NCBI GenBank assembly: GCA_028753945.1
Contig: JAPNXP010000015.1
Span: forward strand, 496,001-560,000
Direction: 5' to 3'
Source: Hexactinellida sp. DTS-2022
Taxonomy: Eukaryota > Porifera > Hexactinellida
Length of the DNA: 64,000 nucleotides
In this document: positions 60,172-64,000 of the stretch, piece after piece
Layout: every line of letters starts with the position of its first letter
Numbering within the stretch: position 1 is the first letter of the stretch
Notes under the pieces: generated by a model
Seen by the model: the letters and a program-made list of their open reading frames with translations, nothing else
What the model was told of the DNA's origin: nothing
The model's database searches: none
Position numbers and translations under genes: made by a program

Positions 60172-63100
60172 ATGAATCCGATCGATTACGATAATGATGA
60201 CGTCATCATTGAGGTCGAGGAACCTGTCCCCGCTGTGCCCCCTGTCTCGCACTCGTTCCTGGACCCGAGTGTCGTCATAACTCTGCTCGTGGCCTCTCTC
60301 CTGGTGCTGCTGCTGTTAGTACTGGTTAGGCGGTCGGAGCGGAGACAGCGGAGACCGCAGGCCTTCCCCGAGTGGGTGGAGTCCAGCGGGGATCCGAACG
60401 AGTCTCTAGAAGACCTCCGGTCCAAGCGGATCCGCTCCTTTCAGACCCGGTCCCAGGTGGGGGGCTCTGAGGAACCGGAAGCGTTCCCCTGTGAGGAGCC
60501 CGAGATTGCGCCCGCTGCGGACCGAGGGGCCGACTGGAGACCCCCTGACCGGCCCGAAGTTTCCAAGTCTCTCCCAGCATTGAAATCTAACTCCACTCTC
60601 CCTCCTCCCAAACACAGACCGTCCAACCAGGACACACAGGAAATATTCCTCAAGTCCAAGCCCAGAGGAAAGGCCCTGTCCCTCTGTCGCGACTCGGGTC
60701 TCCCCTGCATCTCCCCCATCCACTCCCTGGAGGAGCTGGACTTCTGGTTCCCCGGCCAGGACCCCTGGAACGTGGCTACAGTTCCCCTCCGAGTCTCCGA
60801 GAAGCATCGACAGCTGGGGGAGCCTCGGACTCTGCTGTGTCACGACATGATGGGCGGGTACCACTACGACAAGTACCCACAAGGACACTGGGAGTCCGGC
60901 AACTACTGCTTCTACCACTGGGCCTACATTGACACATTCGTATACTTCTCACACAGGTGCGATCTCTTACATAAATATACAGTAGAACCTGCTAATAGCG
61001 CCACTCAGGGGACTGGGAAAAAATGACCGTTTTGTGATGAATTGATTACAATTTGGGAAGTCATGTGGCGACCTATTCTAAGTGGCCGTTATAGACAGGT
61101 GACCCATGGCTGCTACTGTAACTCACACGTTATTTACTCAATATATTTCTAGTTTTCTAACAATCCCCCCCTCTTGCTGGACAAACGCGGCACACAGACA
61201 CGGAGTGGTGTGCCTGGGTACCCTCATAACCGAGGGGGAGAGGGGGTACGCCGGATGTCTGGAAATGTTGAAGAGCCACGCGTCTATCGGCCGGGCTGTG
61301 GACCAGCTGCTGAGCGTCACTAAGTATTACGCGTTTGATGGGTGGCTTGTCAACATAGAGAATCCCCTGCCGCCAAACTTAATAGAGAGAATGGTGGAGT
61401 TTCTCAAACAGGTAAGTTTGGCTGAATTTATACTTTAAGAATAGTGTGAACTCCCGTTATAACGAAGTCGGATAAAATGAAATACACGCTTATAACGAAA
61501 TGGAAGTTTTCCCCTAGAGCACTAAATGCATTAATTATTATCCGCTTATAACGAAGGAATTTACAGGTCCCAAGCACTTCGTTATAACGAGAGTTGACTG
61601 TATTAGTATAACTTATCTGTTTAGTTGAGTTTCGGGATTAAGCGCCTCAACCCGAATGGAGCGGTTATCTGGTATGACGCAGTGACCGTGAGGGGCGAGC
61701 TCAGCTGGCAGAACAAACTCAATCAGCTCAACAGACCATTCTTTGACGCCTGTGACGGCATATTCCTCAACTACCTGTGGTCGGACCTGGCTCTGCGAGA
61801 GAGCGGTCAGCTGGCCGGCCGGAGGGCCACTGACGTGTACGTGGGGATCGATGTGTTCGGGAGGGGGATGCCAGGGGGCGGGGGGTGGAACTGCGACATT
61901 GCTATGAAGATGATCCGTAACCATAAGCTATCCGCGGCCATATTCGCTCCTGGCTGGGTCTACGAGAATCTGGCCAAAGATAACTTTTTTAGGAACCAAA
62001 CGAAGTTCTGGGATAAGTTGAAGCCGTACATGAGAGCGCACCCCTACGTGACAAACCAGTTCGTGACGTCATTTTGTCGCGGGCTGGGGTCCCGCGGTTT
62101 CCATCAGGGCAGACAGCTGCTGGCCGCGGATTGGACCAATCACAGCGCTCAGCAGCTGCAGCCACACTTCCTGGACGAGTACTACCATCTCGGGAAGTCC
62201 GCTAATAAAATAATAGTCGACACTCTGTACGTGTCAGCGGCGAGCGGCGCGTTTAACGGCGCTCAGAGCCTCGTGTGTAACGGGGAGGTTTCCAGGAATG
62301 CAATTGGATCCGACTCCAGGCTAATCGTCCGTCTGTTCATGACGGAAATAGCTATCAACAGAGCCATACTAGTCACGTATACGTATAAGGAAAGACCTGA
62401 TTATGAGGGAAACATACGGCATTTGTTAGAGCTCAATCTCTCCAACCTGAAAGGGCCGAAGTACATAATACTAGACCCCAAGGCCAGTATCGAGGGGCCG
62501 GAGGAACTGGACAAACTCGACCAGCGGTTGCTGGAGCTGTACGGCGTTAGACGGTCCCCTGCTTCCCCCCTAACAGAGGTAGGGGTGCAGAGGGGGACAG
62601 AGGAACAGCACCTGGCCTACGCCCCTATATCCCATGAGTTCTTGGACAGACTGGACAGTTTGATGCTTGAGAAGGTGCACGAAGAATGGCACACGGCGTA
62701 TTTCCTAATAGCACATAAAGACATTGATAAGGCGAGCGTTCGTGAGATACGAATAAACCTGCTGCCCCCAGAACTCCCTGTAGCCGCAGCTAGCAACTAC
62801 AAATTCTCTTTCTCGATTGGAGAAATTAGAATAATGGACCCTGGCTGTCTCAATTCATTCAATCATTCTGTCCATAATCTGAAAGCTTCCAGCTTCGACT
62901 GGTCAGACGTCACGGCCCGTAGCCTGAGCGTCTCCTTTATGCTGAAATGGGACTCTCCCCCCCTGCCCCCCTCCGACCCTGCCTCACACTACAATGTGTA
63001 TCTAGCTACCGACAAGAATGTGTCTCATAACAACACTGAATTCTTGGGACAGTCTCACACCAACTATTTCTATGTCAGAAACGTTAAAATCAAGCTTAAC

Positions 63101-63208
63101 TCGGAACAGCTGTTCGTTCTATTCGCGGTTGTCCAGGCTGTGACCACCAGTGGGCTGTGTCTGGCAACCAAAAAGAGCGCAAAGTTAGAGCTCAAATGGA
63201 ACAAGTGA
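60172..63208 (+). CDS. ENGASE: Endo-beta-N-acetylglucosaminidase (GH85) with an N-terminal membrane anchor
   Basis: Cleaves the chitobiose core of free N-glycans in the cytosol. Exons 60172-60956, 61153-61411 and 61625-63208 (phases 2 and 0) give 875 residues; human ENGASE is 743. GH85 signatures: LGEPRTLLCHDMMGGY, YFSHR, SFLTIPPSCWTNAAHRHG, the catalytic DGWLVNIEN with Asn329 and Glu331, ADVYVG-like TDVYVGIDVFGRG and IFAPGWVYENLA. C-terminal beta domains follow. Residues 34-52 form a strong membrane segment (VVITLLVASLLVLLLLVLV), preceded by an acidic N-terminus and followed by RRSERRQRRP. By the positive-inside rule the enzyme would face the cytosol. The anchor plus a disordered linker of about 130 residues is unlike the soluble human protein. 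Introns hold MITEs. Confidence 0.93.
60979..61117. mobile_element. TA-flanked MITE-like element, CAGTAGAACCTGCTAATAGCGCC type
   Basis: Left CAGTAGAACCTGCTAATAGC after TA; on the right GTGGCGACC..GGCCGTTATAGACAGGTG..GCTACTG gives an imperfect inverted end with an insertion. In intron 1 of the glycosidase gene. Confidence 0.6.
61444..61600. mobile_element. TA-flanked MITE, CAGTGAACTCTCGTTATAACG family
   Basis: Left GTGTGAACTCCCGTTATAAC, right CACTTCGTTATAACGAGAGT then TGACTG, internal CCCCTAGAGCACTAAATGCA. TA follows on the right. Fills most of intron 2 of the glycosidase gene, close to its 3' splice site at 61624. Confidence 0.88.
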
Positions 63209-63449
63209 CTGAATACGATTTGTATATGTTTAATTAATTTTAATTAATCTAGTTGAATTGATTGCTAAAACCATTGTGAATGCCATGTATACATGAGCCC
63301 GCTACAATTTAATTAACAGATACTTATGATCATTAAATCACCGAACTGTGATCGGTAATTGCACTCAATTTATGCAATCACAGTTATTTGCTTATAAATG
63401 TAATTAATTAACCGCTGAGTAGCTGAAATGTCCCAGTAGAGTTATTGAA

Positions 63450-63986
63450 ATGAAGCTTGAGGTGTTTTTGATAATTTTATCAATAACTTGTGCCAGTTCT
63501 GTTATGATTCCCTCCATTGATATTGATGGAGATTATAACGAACAATCGCGTAAAAATGTAACTTTCGAATACCGCAACTGTGCAAGTAACTTCACATATC
63601 CGGCTCAAATAATATCCTTAGTAATAGACCCATTTCCTGTCGACTTCACCAGGAATATGAAAATAATCTACAAAATCGCGCTCCGCAAAAATCTTATAAC
63701 TCCTGCGGACTTAATTATAGTATTCAACTTTGGGTTTATTCACTATAAGCGGGTGCTCGACCTCTGCTCAGAGCTGGAGTACAAGCTAGACATGCAGTGC
63801 CCCTTGCAAAAGCAGTTATACCAAGGTTACTATAGGTTTTCTCTGAGACCATATCAGTTTATTGGGAAAAGCTTGGACGGTATATGGGCCAAGCTAATGA
63901 TTATTAGCGGCAGTGATGAGGAAGTGTTTATGTGTATCAAATTCAGAATCAGAGCAAAGAAGTACAACCAACCACTTAGCAATTAA
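63450..63986 (+). CDS. Secreted ML-domain lipid-binding protein (NPC2 / PG-PI transfer protein like)
   Basis: 178 residues with a signal peptide (MKLEVFLIILSITCASS). The mature part fits the ML (MD-2-related lipid recognition) fold: FEYRNCAS at the first strand, IISLVIDPFPVDFTRNMKI (compare IxSVxxxPDPPxxGxNLTI in fungal PG/PI transfer proteins), FIHYKRVLDLCSELEY, then MQCPLQKQLYQGYYRFSL, the conserved CPL..G.Y block, and a final FMCIKFRIR strand. Cys residues in NCAS, DLC, QCPL and MCIK suit the usual disulfide pairs. Such proteins bind a single lipid or sterol in a beta-sandwich pocket in lysosomes or outside the cell; the ligand cannot be inferred. One exon, tandem with the glycosidase gene, 240 bp apart. 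Confidence 0.75.
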   Translation: MKLEVFLIILSITCASSVMIPSIDIDGDYNEQSRKNVTFEYRNCASNFTYPAQIISLVIDPFPVDFTRNMKIIYKIALRKNLITPADLIIVFNFGFIHYKRVLDLCSELEYKLDMQCPLQKQLYQGYYRFSLRPYQFIGKSLDGIWAKLMIISGSDEEVFMCIKFRIRAKKYNQPLSN

Positions 63987-64000
63987 CACCTGTTTGTTGT

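Overview
The window is nuclear DNA from an animal, most likely an invertebrate; a sponge or another early-branching marine lineage would fit, but the sequence does not settle the species. Metazoan hallmarks are a secreted laminin subunit, a CHD6-9 class chromodomain helicase, a PDZ/cyclic-nucleotide Rap guanine-nucleotide exchange factor and a soluble adenylyl cyclase. Genes carry GT-AG introns whose phases agree across every junction I checked, mostly a few hundred bases long. Several very large genes have no intron at all (CHD-like 1669 codons, adenylyl cyclase about 1821, Rap GEF 1344).

Layout. 1-5196 (-): 5' part of a puromycin-sensitive aminopeptidase whose 3.9 kb second intron is packed with satellite and transposons. 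5576-6460 (+): HAD phosphatase. 6526-12994 (-): NAA10-type acetyltransferase and two coiled-coil genes, one with a second satellite in an intron. 13638-18647 (-): CHD6-9 class remodeler. 18854-23243 (-): MFS transporter, a small unknown protein, an LRP2BP-like Sel1 protein, and a C1orf131-like nucleolar protein. 23427-29426 (-): seven-exon laminin beta/gamma-type chain. 30250-32093 (-): snRNP F and an ELOVL6-type elongase. 33163-36898 (-): an unrecognised YPP-repeat protein whose 5' end is not resolved. 37546-43011 (-): soluble adenylyl cyclase. 43805-44847 (-): a protein with a canonical FFAT motif. 45746-49619 (-): a small membrane coiled-coil protein and the UTP21/WDR36 WD-repeat protein. 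50043-51957 (+): a membrane sulfotransferase. 52382-58122 (-): mitochondrial ribosomal protein S6 and the Rap GEF. 60172-63208 (+): a membrane-anchored cytosolic-type endo-beta-N-acetylglucosaminidase. 63450-63986 (+): a secreted ML-domain lipid-binding protein.

Most genes are unrelated housekeeping or signalling genes; I see no operon-like functional cluster. Two (UTP21/WDR36 and C1orf131-like) belong to small-subunit ribosome biogenesis.

The most distinctive material is non-coding. There are at least four hAT-type elements with 8-bp target duplications (three exact, one 7/8), and about twenty short palindromic TA-flanked elements in several families whose CAGT-starting ends resemble pogo/Tigger elements. 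There are two different 16-bp satellites with the same design, a 12-bp palindrome centred on CATG plus a 4-bp spacer. A perfect 75-bp hairpin has an apparent empty site 0.6 kb away, and a 180-bp interspersed repeat is present twice. Gene models were built by eye from reading frame, splice consensus and phase; no alignment was run.
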